Shown here in pieces: positions 16,893-24,719 of a stretch of 36,474 nucleotides of DNA. The stretch is taken from the NCBI GenBank assembly GCA_959600835.1, contig CAUGNQ010000019.1:1-36474 (forward strand), given 5' to 3'. The DNA comes from an uncultured Collinsella sp. GTDB taxonomy: Bacteria; Actinomycetota; Coriobacteriia; Coriobacteriales; Coriobacteriaceae. Position 1 is the stretch's first letter, and the number at the start of each line of letters is the position of its first letter. Under the pieces are notes generated by a model. The model had not been told where the DNA came from and searched no databases. It worked only from the letters and a program-made list of their open reading frames with translations. The translations under genes were made by a program, and so were the position numbers.

Positions 16893-16932
16893 GAGGGGGC
16901 TGGACGACCAAGTGCCGTTCAGCCCCTCTTTT
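16893..16932 (+). terminator. terminator after the first acetate kinase gene
   Basis: GAGGGGGCTG (16893-16902) pairs with CAGCCCCTC (16920-16928) with one bulged G, followed by TTTT. Confidence 0.75.
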
Positions 16933-16962
16933 GCGCTCGTCGGGCGACATTCTGATAGCTAT

Positions 16963-16993
16963 TTATCAAGATATGATAACTTCTTATTAAAAT
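16963..16993 (+). promoter_or_regulatory. promoter region of the second ackA with a dyad operator candidate
   Basis: TTATCA (16963-16968) and TGATAA (16974-16979) form a perfect dyad with a 5-base centre. It overlaps the likely -35 region of a promoter whose -10 would be TAAAAT (16988-16993), about 50 bases before the start codon. The upstream ackA gene lacks this element, so the two kinases are probably regulated differently. Confidence 0.4.
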
Positions 16994-17045
16994 GCGGCCG
17001 CCTTAAGGGGTCTGCGTCGACCGTATTGCACTGCAAAGGAGTCTC

Positions 17046-18224
17046 ATGAACGTACTTGTTGTCAACGCCGGCAGCTCAAGCCTTAAATATCAGCTTTTGG
17101 ATACCGATACCCGCGAGGTTTTCGCCAAGGGCAACTGCGAGCGTATCGGATCGGACATGGGCATCTTTGGCCACTCCGAGAACGGTGGCGCCAAGCAGAC
17201 CGAGGAGGTTCCCTTCCCCGATCATCGCTCTGCTATCGCTCGCGTGCTTGAGGAGCTCGAGAAGACCGACTTTGCGATCGATGGCATTGGGCATCGCATC
17301 GTTCAGGGCGGCTGGCACTTTGATGATTCCGCAGTCGTTGACGACGAGGTTATGGCCAAGATTCTCGAGGTGGCACCGCTTGCTCCGCTGCACAACTACG
17401 GCGAGGCCGCGGCGATTGAGTATTGCCGTGAGAAGTATCCGGAGCTGCCCAACGTGGCCGTCTTCGATACCTCGTTTCACATGACCATGCCCGAGGTTGC
17501 CTACACCTACGCCCTGCCCAAGGACGTGTGCGACAAGTACCACGTGCGCAAGTACGGTGCCCACGGTACGAGCCACCGCTACGAGTGGATGATGGCTAAG
17601 GAGATCCTGGGCTCGCGCTGCCACCGCCTGCTCTCGTGCCATTTGGGCAACGGCGCCTCGCTTGCCGCCATCGAGGACGGCGTGTGCCGCGACACCACGA
17701 TGGGCCTCACGCCGCTTGACGGCCTGATAATGGGAACCCGCTGCGGCTCTATCGACCCGGCTACCGTGTGCTACCTGCAGCGCGAGGGCGGCTACAGCTA
17801 CCAGGAAGTCGACGACATGATGAACAAGCAGTCTGGTCTGCTTGCCATCTCAGGTATCTCCAACGACGCCCGCGACATCCGTACGCGCGCTTCCGAGGGA
17901 GATGAGCGCTGCCTGCTCGCCTTCGATATGTTCGCTTATAAGGCTATGCAGCAGGCCGGCTCCATGATCGCTTCTATGGCGGGCGTGGATACCATCACCT
18001 TCACTGCCGGCATCGGCGAGAACGACTGGTCGATTCGTAAGGCCTTCTGCGACTGCTTTGAGTGGCTGGGCGTGCGCATCGACAACAACAAGAACCGTGA
18101 GGCCGTGGGCAACGGCCCGCAGGTCATCAGCGCCGCCGGTTCCGCTGTCACGGTCATGGTCATCCCCACCGATGAGGAATACATGATCGCCCACGACGTC
18201 GAGCGCCTGACCAAGAACAACTAA
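17046..18224 (+). CDS. ackA: acetate kinase, canonical paralogue
   Basis: The 392-residue protein carries all the acetate kinase signatures: NAGSSSLKYQ, GHRIVQGG, YGAHGTSHRY (His177), CHLGNGASL (Asn202), TMGLTPLDGLIMGTRCGSIDP, GISNDARD, FTAGIGEN and IPTDEEYMIA. It makes ATP and acetate from acetyl phosphate, the last step of the Pta-AckA route; phosphotransacetylase is encoded next to it on the opposite strand. It is exactly as long as the upstream kinase and about 60-65% identical to it by eye, which indicates an old tandem duplication. AAAGGAGTCTC gives the ribosome site. Its own promoter and terminator flank it. Confidence 0.93.
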   Translation: MNVLVVNAGSSSLKYQLLDTDTREVFAKGNCERIGSDMGIFGHSENGGAKQTEEVPFPDHRSAIARVLEELEKTDFAIDGIGHRIVQGGWHFDDSAVVDDEVMAKILEVAPLAPLHNYGEAAAIEYCREKYPELPNVAVFDTSFHMTMPEVAYTYALPKDVCDKYHVRKYGAHGTSHRYEWMMAKEILGSRCHRLLSCHLGNGASLAAIEDGVCRDTTMGLTPLDGLIMGTRCGSIDPATVCYLQREGGYSYQEVDDMMNKQSGLLAISGISNDARDIRTRASEGDERCLLAFDMFAYKAMQQAGSMIASMAGVDTITFTAGIGENDWSIRKAFCDCFEWLGVRIDNNKNREAVGNGPQVISAAGSAVTVMVIPTDEEYMIAHDVERLTKNN

Positions 18225-18246
18225 CGCGCGCATTTGCAAGTAAACG

Positions 18247-18282
18247 AAAGGCCTCCAGAGCAACAGCTCCGGAGGCCTTTTT
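18247..18282 (+). terminator. terminator after the second acetate kinase gene
   Basis: AAAGGCCTCC (18247-18256) pairs with GGAGGCCTTT (18271-18280), extended inside by GAG with CTC, and ends in a T5 run. The bases 18283-18430 that follow hold no gene or clear signal. Confidence 0.88.
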
Positions 18283-18430
18283 ACTAGCATACGGAAATTC
18301 CAGTCCCAAAGTGATCATCGCCGGCAACGCCTGCGCTTTCAGCAACGGCACCCATTCGTTCAGATCATCAGCCCCAGCTCGTAGCCAAGCCGCCGTCCAC
18401 CCCAGATACCCTGACTGCTACGTAGCGGTA

Positions 18431-18561
18431 GAAGGCCATACGGGCTAACCCCTGAAAACATTCCGCAGACCAGAAACGCCCCCGTTCGTAGCTCCGGAGG
18501 AGCAGAACGGGGGCGTTTCATTGGTCGAGGACGTTTTCAGGGGTTAGCCCGTACGGCCTTC
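18431..18561. repeat. 131-bp nested palindrome between convergent ackA and pta
   Basis: Outer arms 18431-18459 and 18533-18561 are inverted copies matching at 28 of 29 positions. Inside them a perfect 15-bp hairpin (18473-18487 with 18505-18519) has its own loop stem (GCTCC with GGAGC). The right arm ends 15 bases from the pta stop codon. It can act as a terminator for both genes; T runs are short on both sides. Confidence 0.85.
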
Positions 18562-18576
18562 GGACGAGTACGTACG

Positions 18577-19557
18577 CTACTCAGCCATCTGAGCCTGGAC
18601 GGCGGTGATGGCCACGACACCCACGATGTCGTCGGCAGAGCAGCCGCGCGAAAGGTCGTTAACCGGCTTGGCGATGCCCTGCAGGATGGGGCCGTAGGCG
18701 TCAGCGCCGGCGAAGCGCTGGACCAGCTTGTAGCCGATGTTTCCAGCCTCGAGGTCGGGGAACACGAGCACGTTGGCCTTACCGGCAACGGAGGAGCCGG
18801 AAGCCTTGAGCTGGGCGACGGTGGGGACGATGGCGGCGTCGAGCTGCAGGTCGCCATCAATGGCGAGCTCGGGAGCCTTCTCCTTGCAGAACTTCACAGC
18901 CTCCTGGACCTTCTTGGCGACCTCGCCGCCGGCGGAGCCCATGGTGGAGTAGGAGAGCATGGCCACGTGCGGCTCAACGTTGCCCATGAAGGTGGACCAG
19001 GAGTGAGCGGAGGCGATGGCGATCTCGGAGAGCTCATCGGAGGACGGGTTGATGTTGAGGCCGCAGTCGGCGAAGATCAGCGTGCCGTCGGTACCGAACT
19101 GCGGGGTGTCGGTGCACATCACGAAGAAGGCCGAGACCAGCTTGGTGCCCGGAGCGGTCTTGAGGATCTGCAGTGCGGGGCGCAGGGTGTCGGCGGTGGA
19201 GTGGCAGGCGCCGGAGACCAGGCCATCGGCGTCGCCCATCTTGACCATCATGGTGCCAAAGTAGGTAGCGTCCATCACCTGGGCGCGAGCCTGCTCGATG
19301 GTGACACCCTTCTTGGCGCGGAGCTCGGCAAACTTCTGCGCGTACTCCTCGTGCTTCTCGGCATTGCGCGGATCGATGACGGTAGCGCCGGGAACGTCGA
19401 TCTCGTCGGGGTTGCCCAGGATGACGAGCTTTGCCAGGCCCTCCTCAATGATTTTGTTTGCCGCGACGATGGTACGCGGATCCTCGCCCTCGGGCAGGAC
19501 AATGGTCTTAAGGTCGGCCTTGGCGGCAGACTTCATACGGTTTAGGAAATCGCTCAT
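18577..19557 (-). CDS. pta: phosphate acetyltransferase
   Basis: The 326-residue protein is a single-domain (short) phosphotransacetylase of the PTA/PTB family. It starts MSDFLNRMKSAAKADLKTIVLPEGEDPRTIVAANKI, has GADGLVSGACHSTADTLRPALQILKT with family-typical SGACHST, then SAHSWSTFMGNVEPHVAMLSYSTMGSAGG, and ends with VLVFPDLEAGNIGYKLVQRFAGADAYGPILQGIAKPVNDLSRGCS. It exchanges CoA for phosphate on acetyl-CoA, making acetyl phosphate for the acetate kinases alongside. AAGGAG lies four bases before the ATG. It is convergent with ackA rather than in one operon with it, so the two steps have separate promoters. Confidence 0.95.
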   Translation of the reverse strand: MSDFLNRMKSAAKADLKTIVLPEGEDPRTIVAANKIIEEGLAKLVILGNPDEIDVPGATVIDPRNAEKHEEYAQKFAELRAKKGVTIEQARAQVMDATYFGTMMVKMGDADGLVSGACHSTADTLRPALQILKTAPGTKLVSAFFVMCTDTPQFGTDGTLIFADCGLNINPSSDELSEIAIASAHSWSTFMGNVEPHVAMLSYSTMGSAGGEVAKKVQEAVKFCKEKAPELAIDGDLQLDAAIVPTVAQLKASGSSVAGKANVLVFPDLEAGNIGYKLVQRFAGADAYGPILQGIAKPVNDLSRGCSADDIVGVVAITAVQAQMAE

Positions 19558-19610
19558 GTTACTCCTTACAAGCGTTTCGCTAAGCTCCAGGCGCCCGGCT
19601 GTTCACGAAT

Positions 19611-19631
19611 AAACCCGCTGCTAGCGGGTTT
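19611..19631 (-). other. hairpin in the pta leader RNA
   Basis: AAACCCGCT and AGCGGGTTT form a perfect 9-bp stem with a 3-base loop, in the leader between the likely pta promoter and its start codon. On the minus strand TTTATT follows the stem, so it could be a weak attenuator or an mRNA stabiliser. Confidence 0.4.
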
Positions 19632-19684
19632 ACCTTTCAATTATGTACGCCGCGGTGCTTGAGCTTTCCTTGTGTGGCAAGCTC

Positions 19685-19710
19685 ATTATAGGACGCATTA
19701 GCGCTATAAT
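19685..19710. promoter_or_regulatory. divergent -10 boxes for pta (minus) and glf (plus)
   Basis: Two perfect TATAAT boxes face apart: minus strand at 19685-19690, plus strand at 19705-19710. They lie about 130 bases before pta and about 80 before glf. No good -35 is seen for either; the two boxes are close enough that use of one may limit the other. Confidence 0.55.
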
Positions 19711-19788
19711 CGCTCTGATAAATATGTCTCGAAGAATGTTCGAGAAAAGCCCAGCTAACGAGCCCGTGGCTTTTGACAAGGAGTATCG

Positions 19789-20991
19789 ATGCAGATTACC
19801 TCAGGCCTGCCTGAAGGCTTTAACGCCGGCGTATACGACATGATTGTCGTCGGTGCCGGATATGCCGGTGCCGTTTGTGCCCGCCGTCTCGCCGAGACCA
19901 TCGGCTATCGTGTTGCCGTTCTGGAGCGCCGTAGCCACATTGCGGGCAACGCCTACGACTGCGCTGATGAGGCCGGGATCCTGGTCCACGAGTATGGTCC
20001 GCACATCTACCATACCTTTAACGAGCGCGTCCACAATTTCCTGTCGCGCTTTACCAAGTGGACGGACTACCAGCACAAGGTGCTCGCCAACATCAATGGC
20101 ACCCTTATGCCCGTGCCCTTTAACCATGCGAGCCTTAAGCTCGCCTTTGGTGATGAGCGCGGCGAGGAGCTGTATCAGAAGCTCGTGGAGACCTTTGGCA
20201 AGGACGTCAAGGTGCCCATCATGGAGCTGCGCAAGAAGAACGACCCGGATCTTGCCGAGGTCGCCGATTACGTCTACGAGAACGTCTTTTTGCATTACAC
20301 CATGAAGCAGTGGGGTCAGACGCCCGACCAGATCGATCCTTCAATCACCGGCCGTGTTCCCGTCTTTGTGGGCGACGATGATCGCTACTTCCCGCAGGCT
20401 CCCTTCCAGGGCATGCCGCAGGACGGCTATACCGCGTTGTTCGAGCACATGCTCGACCACGATCTGATTGATGTGTTCTGCGATGTGGACGCCCGCGACC
20501 TCTTTGAGATCGACGAGACCACCGTCAAGATCGACGGCAAGGTCTATGGCGGCGAGATCGTCTACACCGGTCCGCTCGACGAGCTGTTCAACCTCGACCT
20601 GGGCGCTCTGCCGTACCGTACGCTCGACATGAAGTTCGAGACGCTCGATATGGACCAGTTCCAGCCCGTGGGCACCGTCAATTACACCACGAGCGAGGAT
20701 TACACGCGTATCACCGAGTTCAAGAACATGACCGGTCAGGTCCTGCCCGGCAAGACCACCATCATGAAGGAGTACTCCAAGGCCTATACGCCCGGCTCGG
20801 GCGAGACGCCGTATTACGCCATTCTTGAGCCCGAGAACCGTGAGCTCTATGAGCGCTATCTTGAGCGCGTCCAGAACCTGACAAACTTCCACCCGGTGGG
20901 TCGTCTGGCCGAGTATCGTTACTACGATATGGATGCCGTGACCAATTCCGCCCTCGATCTTTCGGATGAGATTATCGCCTGCCATGCATAA
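19789..20991 (+). CDS. glf: UDP-galactopyranose mutase
   Basis: The 400-residue flavoprotein has an N-terminal FAD-binding motif DMIVVGAGYAGAVCARRLAE (GAGYAG at 22-27), then VLERRSHIAGNAYD, the Glf signature EYGPHIYHTFNERVHNFLSRFT, and later MKQWG, GRVPV and YFPQAPFQGMPQDGYTALFEHML. It interconverts UDP-galactopyranose and UDP-galactofuranose in the cytoplasm, giving the precursor for galactofuranose in surface glycans. The first 15 residues are a short extension before the FAD motif. AAGGAG precedes the ATG. The glycosyltransferase gene overlaps its stop codon, so the two are translated together. Confidence 0.95.
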   Translation: MQITSGLPEGFNAGVYDMIVVGAGYAGAVCARRLAETIGYRVAVLERRSHIAGNAYDCADEAGILVHEYGPHIYHTFNERVHNFLSRFTKWTDYQHKVLANINGTLMPVPFNHASLKLAFGDERGEELYQKLVETFGKDVKVPIMELRKKNDPDLAEVADYVYENVFLHYTMKQWGQTPDQIDPSITGRVPVFVGDDDRYFPQAPFQGMPQDGYTALFEHMLDHDLIDVFCDVDARDLFEIDETTVKIDGKVYGGEIVYTGPLDELFNLDLGALPYRTLDMKFETLDMDQFQPVGTVNYTTSEDYTRITEFKNMTGQVLPGKTTIMKEYSKAYTPGSGETPYYAILEPENRELYERYLERVQNLTNFHPVGRLAEYRYYDMDAVTNSALDLSDEIIACHA

Positions 20992-22015
20992 AGTCATAAC
21001 ATTCGGTATTCCCTCGTATAACGCCGCTAAGGACATGGACCATTGCATCACCTCCATCTTGGAGGGGAGCAATTATGCCACCGATATCGAGATTATCGTG
21101 GTGGACGACGGCTCCAAGGATGAGACGGCCGCCAAGGCCGACGAGTGGGAGGCCCGTTATCCTGGAATCATCCGCGCGGTGCACCAGGAGAATGGCGGCC
21201 ACGGTATTGCCGTCCTTTCGGGTCTGCGCGAGGCGCAGGGCACCTACTACAAGGTTGTCGACTCGGACGACTGGCTTGACGGCGCTGCCCTTTCGACCAT
21301 GCTGTCGATTCTGCGCGGCTTTGAAGAGCGCGACCAGCGCGTTGACCTGTTTATCTCGAACTACGTGTACGAGAAGGTTTACGAGGGTACGCATACGGCC
21401 ATTGGTTACAAGTTTGCCCTGCCTCGAAAAAAGATCTTTACCTGGGACCAGATCGGCCATTTCCGTTTGGACCAGAATCTGCTCATGCACAGCCTGTGCT
21501 ATCGCACGGATGTGCTGCGCGAGTCCAACCTGCCCATGCCGCCGCACACGTTCTATGTGGACAACATCTACGCCTACGTGCCGCTGCCGCGTTGCAAGAC
21601 CATGTACTACGCCGACATCGACCTCTATCGCTACTTTATCGGTCGCGAGGGCCAGAGTGTCAACGAGGCCACGATGGTCAAGCGTCTGGACCAGCAGTTC
21701 CGTGTTACGCGTATTATGATGGAGTCGTACCACCTGTACAGCGATGTCGAGTCGTCGCGTCTGCGTTCGTACATGATGGGCTACTTCACCATGATGATGG
21801 CGATCTGCTCGGTGCTGACCAAGCTTTCCGAGGAAGATTGCGCCGACGAGCGCCTAAAGACGCTGTGGAATGATTTGAAGGCCTACGACGAGCGCATGTA
21901 TCGTCGTGCCCGCTACGGTGTGGTCGGGTTCTTCACTAACCTCCGCGGTCGTGCCGGAGACAAAACCACACTCGGCCTATACCGTCTTGCCTCAAAGATC
22001 TTCAAATTCAACTAG
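20984..22015 (+). CDS. family 2 glycosyltransferase
   Basis: The 343-residue protein has a GT-A domain of family GT2: ITFGIPSYNAAKDMDHCITSIL, then IIVVDDGSKDETA (nucleotide-sugar site, about residues 38-50), NGGHGIAVLSGLREAQGTYYKVVDSDDWLD with the metal-binding DSDD, and a C-terminal helical part ending TLGLYRLASKIFKFN. It transfers a sugar to a glycan or lipid acceptor at the inner membrane face. Its overlap with the glf stop (ATGCATAA) suggests it uses UDP-galactofuranose or acts in the same surface polysaccharide, which is inference. A start at 20966 in the same frame is possible; 20984 fits the family N-terminus. The last 17 bases of coding sequence recur inverted at 22187-22203. Confidence 0.88.
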   Translation: MHKVITFGIPSYNAAKDMDHCITSILEGSNYATDIEIIVVDDGSKDETAAKADEWEARYPGIIRAVHQENGGHGIAVLSGLREAQGTYYKVVDSDDWLDGAALSTMLSILRGFEERDQRVDLFISNYVYEKVYEGTHTAIGYKFALPRKKIFTWDQIGHFRLDQNLLMHSLCYRTDVLRESNLPMPPHTFYVDNIYAYVPLPRCKTMYYADIDLYRYFIGREGQSVNEATMVKRLDQQFRVTRIMMESYHLYSDVESSRLRSYMMGYFTMMMAICSVLTKLSEEDCADERLKTLWNDLKAYDERMYRRARYGVVGFFTNLRGRAGDKTTLGLYRLASKIFKFN

Positions 22016-22047
22016 CTGCTGAGTAATCGCTGCTGATAGGTTGACTG

Positions 22048-22157
22048 GGCCCCTTGGCCTTTAGTTTGCTACTGCGAACAGTCCTGCTCGCACGGAAAGC
22101 ACATTGAGTGCTTTCCGGCTCGTGCGGAACTTGTATCAAACTAAAGGCCAAGGGGCC
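22048..22157. repeat. 110-bp nested palindrome after the glycosyltransferase gene
   Basis: Outer arms 22048-22068 and 22137-22157 are perfect inverted copies (21 of 21). Inside, GGAAAGCAC (22094-22102) pairs with GTGCTTTCC (22108-22116). It begins 32 bases after the glycosyltransferase stop and probably ends that transcript. Confidence 0.85.
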
Positions 22158-22182
22158 TCTGCTATAAGAATCGATTGCCAGG

Positions 22183-22239
22183 TTATTTGAATTTGAAGAT
22201 CTTCGACGCGCGGTACACAGGGGCCTGGGCTGAAAAGAA
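22183..22239 (-). pseudogene. 3'-end relic of a second glycosyltransferase gene
   Basis: On the minus strand, 18 codons after an in-frame stop read FFSAQAPVYRASKIFKFK and then stop. This matches the last residues of the glycosyltransferase encoded at 20984-22015 (LYRLASKIFKFN and stop), and 17 bases are identical in inverted orientation. It looks like the remaining tail of a convergent paralogue whose body has been lost. Chance is unlikely given position at a stop codon in both. No other part of such a gene is visible. Confidence 0.6.
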
Positions 22240-22250
22240 TTAGATTGGAA

Positions 22251-22379
22251 GTCGGTCGGAGGCGGGTGGGCATTACGTTTGTCGCGAGTTCCGCATGCAA
22301 AGAAGGCCACTTAATGTGGCCTTCGTCTTGCATAGGACTGTAGAGCAGCAAACGTAATGCCCGCCCGCCTCCGACCGAC
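22251..22379. repeat. 129-bp nested palindrome before the P1 peptidase 3' end
   Basis: Outer arms 22251-22281 and 22349-22379 are inverted copies matching at 30 of 31 positions. Inside, GAAGGCCAC (22302-22310) pairs with GTGGCCTTC (22316-22324), extended by ATGCAA with TTGCAT. The right arm ends 12 bases from the stop codon of the minus-strand peptidase gene, so it is placed as that gene's terminator. Confidence 0.85.
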
Positions 22380-22390
22380 GGTCGAGTGGA

Positions 22391-23392
22391 CTACTTTGCG
22401 GCGCCGGGGATGCCGTGGGAGGTTTTGGCGGTTTTGGCTCCGTTTACGATGGCGGTTTGCAAAGCCCTTACGGCGAGCATGCCCAGCAGGTCTAGGGGAA
22501 CGGCGGCGCTTGCCTGGGCGCCCAGTTTGCCGCTGGCGAGGGTGTAGATGGTGTCGCCGTCGTTGGTGGTGTGCGTGGGACGGATGGCGTGTGCGTAGGC
22601 GTCTGCGGCCATTTGGGAGACCTTGGTGGCTTGGGCCTTAGTGAGCTCCATGTTGGTGACGATGCAGCTGATGGTGGTGTTGGTGCGGTCGAGCGGCATC
22701 TGCATGGATCCGGCGGCGGCAAAGGCTGCGAGTTCCATGTCGACGATCTGGTCGCTATCGGCTGCGGCACGCATACCGGCGACCCACTCGCCGGTGAAGG
22801 GGTCGACAACGTTGCCGCAGGCGTTGACCGAAACCACGGCGCCTACCTTAACGGGACCGAGCGCCACGGCGGCAGTGCCAAGTCCGGCCTTCATGCAGGT
22901 GGCAGGGCCCATGAGCTTACCTACGGTGGCACCGGTGCCGGCGCCCACATTGCCTTGCTCGAGCGTGGTGGGGGTGTTGTCGAGTGCCTCGCGCACGGCG
23001 GCGATGCCGGCCTCTATGTCGGGGCGTACGGTGGGGTCGCCAAAGGCAAGGTCGAAGATACAGCTGGAGCACACGATGGGCACCTGCGTGGGGCCGACGG
23101 ACAGACCAATGCCGCGGCTCTCGAGTTCGCGAGCGACGCCGCTTGCAGCCTCGAGGCCAAAGGCCGATCCGCCCGAAAGGCAGACGGCGTGAACCTTGTC
23201 GACGGTGTTCTCGGGTCGCAGCAGGTCGGTTTCGCGCGATGCTGGAGCACCGCCGCGAACGTCAACGCCGCCGGTGGCACCCTCGGGCGCCACGATTACG
23301 GTGCAGCCGGTGCCAGCCTCCTCGTCCGTATAGTTGCCAAAGCAAAAGCCATCGACATTGCAAACATCGATGGCTTCGAGCAGTGTGTCCAT
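22391..23392 (-). CDS. P1 family peptidase (DmpA / S58 family)
   Basis: The 333-residue protein matches the self-cleaving P1/DmpA aminopeptidase family: an N-terminal GFCFGNYTDEEAGTGCTVIVAPEGATGGVDVRGGAP, then VHAVCLSGGSAFGLEAASGV, GNVGAGTGATVGK, and the late NTTISCIVTNMELTKAQATKVSQMAADAYAHAIRPTHT. In this family the chain splits before a Ser or Thr (here in the NTT segment), which becomes the N-terminal nucleophile. Members release N-terminal residues or split D- or beta-peptides. AGGAG lies just before ATG 23392; longer in-frame upstream starts lack any family similarity. No signal peptide. It is followed on the same strand by the 129-bp nested palindrome. Confidence 0.88.
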   Translation of the reverse strand: MDTLLEAIDVCNVDGFCFGNYTDEEAGTGCTVIVAPEGATGGVDVRGGAPASRETDLLRPENTVDKVHAVCLSGGSAFGLEAASGVARELESRGIGLSVGPTQVPIVCSSCIFDLAFGDPTVRPDIEAGIAAVREALDNTPTTLEQGNVGAGTGATVGKLMGPATCMKAGLGTAAVALGPVKVGAVVSVNACGNVVDPFTGEWVAGMRAAADSDQIVDMELAAFAAAGSMQMPLDRTNTTISCIVTNMELTKAQATKVSQMAADAYAHAIRPTHTTNDGDTIYTLASGKLGAQASAAVPLDLLGMLAVRALQTAIVNGAKTAKTSHGIPGAAK

Positions 23393-23492
23393 GTTTTCTC
23401 CTATCGGTTTTCCGCCGGGCCTTATGCCCGGTCGGGATCCGTACGGTACGGCAAAATTGTAGGCGCTGGGGGATAACCAGCGCCAGATGCAA

Positions 23493-24074
23493 TTACGAGA
23501 GTTTTTGAATCGCGCGTGCGACGCGAGCGATGGGCAAGCCCACCACGTTGTAGAAGTCACCCGAAATATCGTGCACAAGCATGCGGCCGCCTGTGCCTTG
23601 GATGCCGTAGGCCCCGGCCTTGTCCATGGGTTCGCCGGAGGCAACATAGCGCTCGATCTGCTCTTCGGTAAGCTCATAGAACGTCACGTCGGTCACATCG
23701 ACAAACGACAGGCTCTCGGCGGCATGCGGAGCTGTAGCGTCGCCGGCTTTAACGATGCAGACGCCGGTTGCGACCTGGTGCGTGCGGCCCGAAAGCTCGC
23801 GGAGCATGGTGCGCGCCTCGTCCCCGTCTGCCGGCTTGCCCAAAATTTGGCCGTCAAAGGTGACAATAGTATCGGCCGCGACGGTCAGTTCGTTGGGCTC
23901 GGCATGTTCGGCCGTGACGGCAGCGGCTTTGGCACGCGCCAAGCGCTCGACGAGTGTAAGCGGAGCTTCGCCATCAAAAGGCGTTTCGTCGATATCTGCG
24001 GGAATCACGCGAATGTCATAGCCCGCCTCGCGCATCAACTCGATGCGGCGCGGTGATTGCGAAGCCAAAATCAT
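23493..24074 (-). CDS. maf: Maf-like nucleoside triphosphate pyrophosphatase
   Basis: The 193-residue protein begins MILASQSPRRIELMREAGYD, the diagnostic Maf start (SxSPRR). It also has the family core VAADTIVTFDGQILGKPADGDEARTMLRELSGRTHQVATGVCIV and SGEPMDKAGAYGIQGTGG. Maf proteins hydrolyse non-standard or modified nucleoside triphosphates (dTTP/UTP type or m7GTP type) and have been linked to cell division arrest. The start codon overlaps the stop of the upstream DJ-1 gene (ATGA), showing translational coupling. Confidence 0.93.
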   Translation of the reverse strand: MILASQSPRRIELMREAGYDIRVIPADIDETPFDGEAPLTLVERLARAKAAAVTAEHAEPNELTVAADTIVTFDGQILGKPADGDEARTMLRELSGRTHQVATGVCIVKAGDATAPHAAESLSFVDVTDVTFYELTEEQIERYVASGEPMDKAGAYGIQGTGGRMLVHDISGDFYNVVGLPIARVARAIQKLS

Positions 24075-24613
24075 AGCTGAATGCCCTCGGCGACCTTCTC
24101 GACGGCCTTGTCGCCGGCGAGCGTGCGCAGCAGCTCAAGCGCAAAGGGGAGCGACTGGGCCATGCCGCTGGCGGTGATGATGTTGCCGTCTTGCGTAACC
24201 TTCTCGCCGGTATAGGCGCCTTCGGGGAAGCTTTTCTCAAAGCCAGGGAAGCACGTGGCGTGGCGCCCCTCGAGTAGGTCGAGCTCGCCCAGGATAAACG
24301 GGGCGGCGCAGATGGCGGCAACGTGCTTGGTCGCGGCGAACTCGCAGACCACGTCGCAGACGCGCTGATCGGCACGCAGGTTGGTGGCACCGGGCAAGCC
24401 GCCGGGCAGCACGACGCAGTCGTACTCGTCAAAGTTGATCTCATCAAAGAGCGCATCGCAGGTCACGGGGATCTGCAGCGAGCTTACGACCTCACGTGTG
24501 GGCATAATCGAGACGAGCGTGGCACGCACACCGCCGCGACGCATGACATCGACCATGGTCAAGCATTCAATAGTTTCAAAGCCATCGGCGGCGAGAACGG
24601 CAACGCTGGGCAT
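24071..24613 (-). CDS. DJ-1/PfpI family protein (YajL-like)
   Basis: The 180-residue protein is a full DJ-1 superfamily member: VAVLAADGFETIECLTMVDVMRRGG at the start with the conserved Glu, CVVLPGGLPGATNLRAD in the middle, and the nucleophile elbow VAAICAAPFILGELDLLEG with the reactive Cys. Relatives act as protein or nucleotide deglycases, chaperones or oxidative-stress proteins; which activity applies here is open. The start at 24613 has an AAAGGA site. It is first in a two-gene operon with maf, with a four-base overlap. Both could deal with damaged metabolites, a plausible but inferred link. Confidence 0.9.
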   Translation of the reverse strand: MPSVAVLAADGFETIECLTMVDVMRRGGVRATLVSIMPTREVVSSLQIPVTCDALFDEINFDEYDCVVLPGGLPGATNLRADQRVCDVVCEFAATKHVAAICAAPFILGELDLLEGRHATCFPGFEKSFPEGAYTGEKVTQDGNIITASGMAQSLPFALELLRTLAGDKAVEKVAEGIQL

Positions 24614-24719
24614 GAGGGTTCCTTTCATAGGCGGCATACAATTAGCCGTCTTATACCCCGAAGACCTCCGCTTGCCACGCTCGATTTCTCAATGATTTAT
24701 CTGAGCAATGATTGAGTGG

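Noticed and set aside
15688..16950. A 420-codon open frame antisense to the first acetate kinase gene
   Set aside because: Same codon-bias artefact; the sense frame is an unmistakable acetate kinase.
16963..16979. Rex (NADH-sensing) operator at the second ackA promoter
   Set aside because: The dyad TTATCA/TGATAA with a 5-base centre does not match the Rex consensus TTGTGA-N6-TCACAA type; only an unnamed operator can be claimed.
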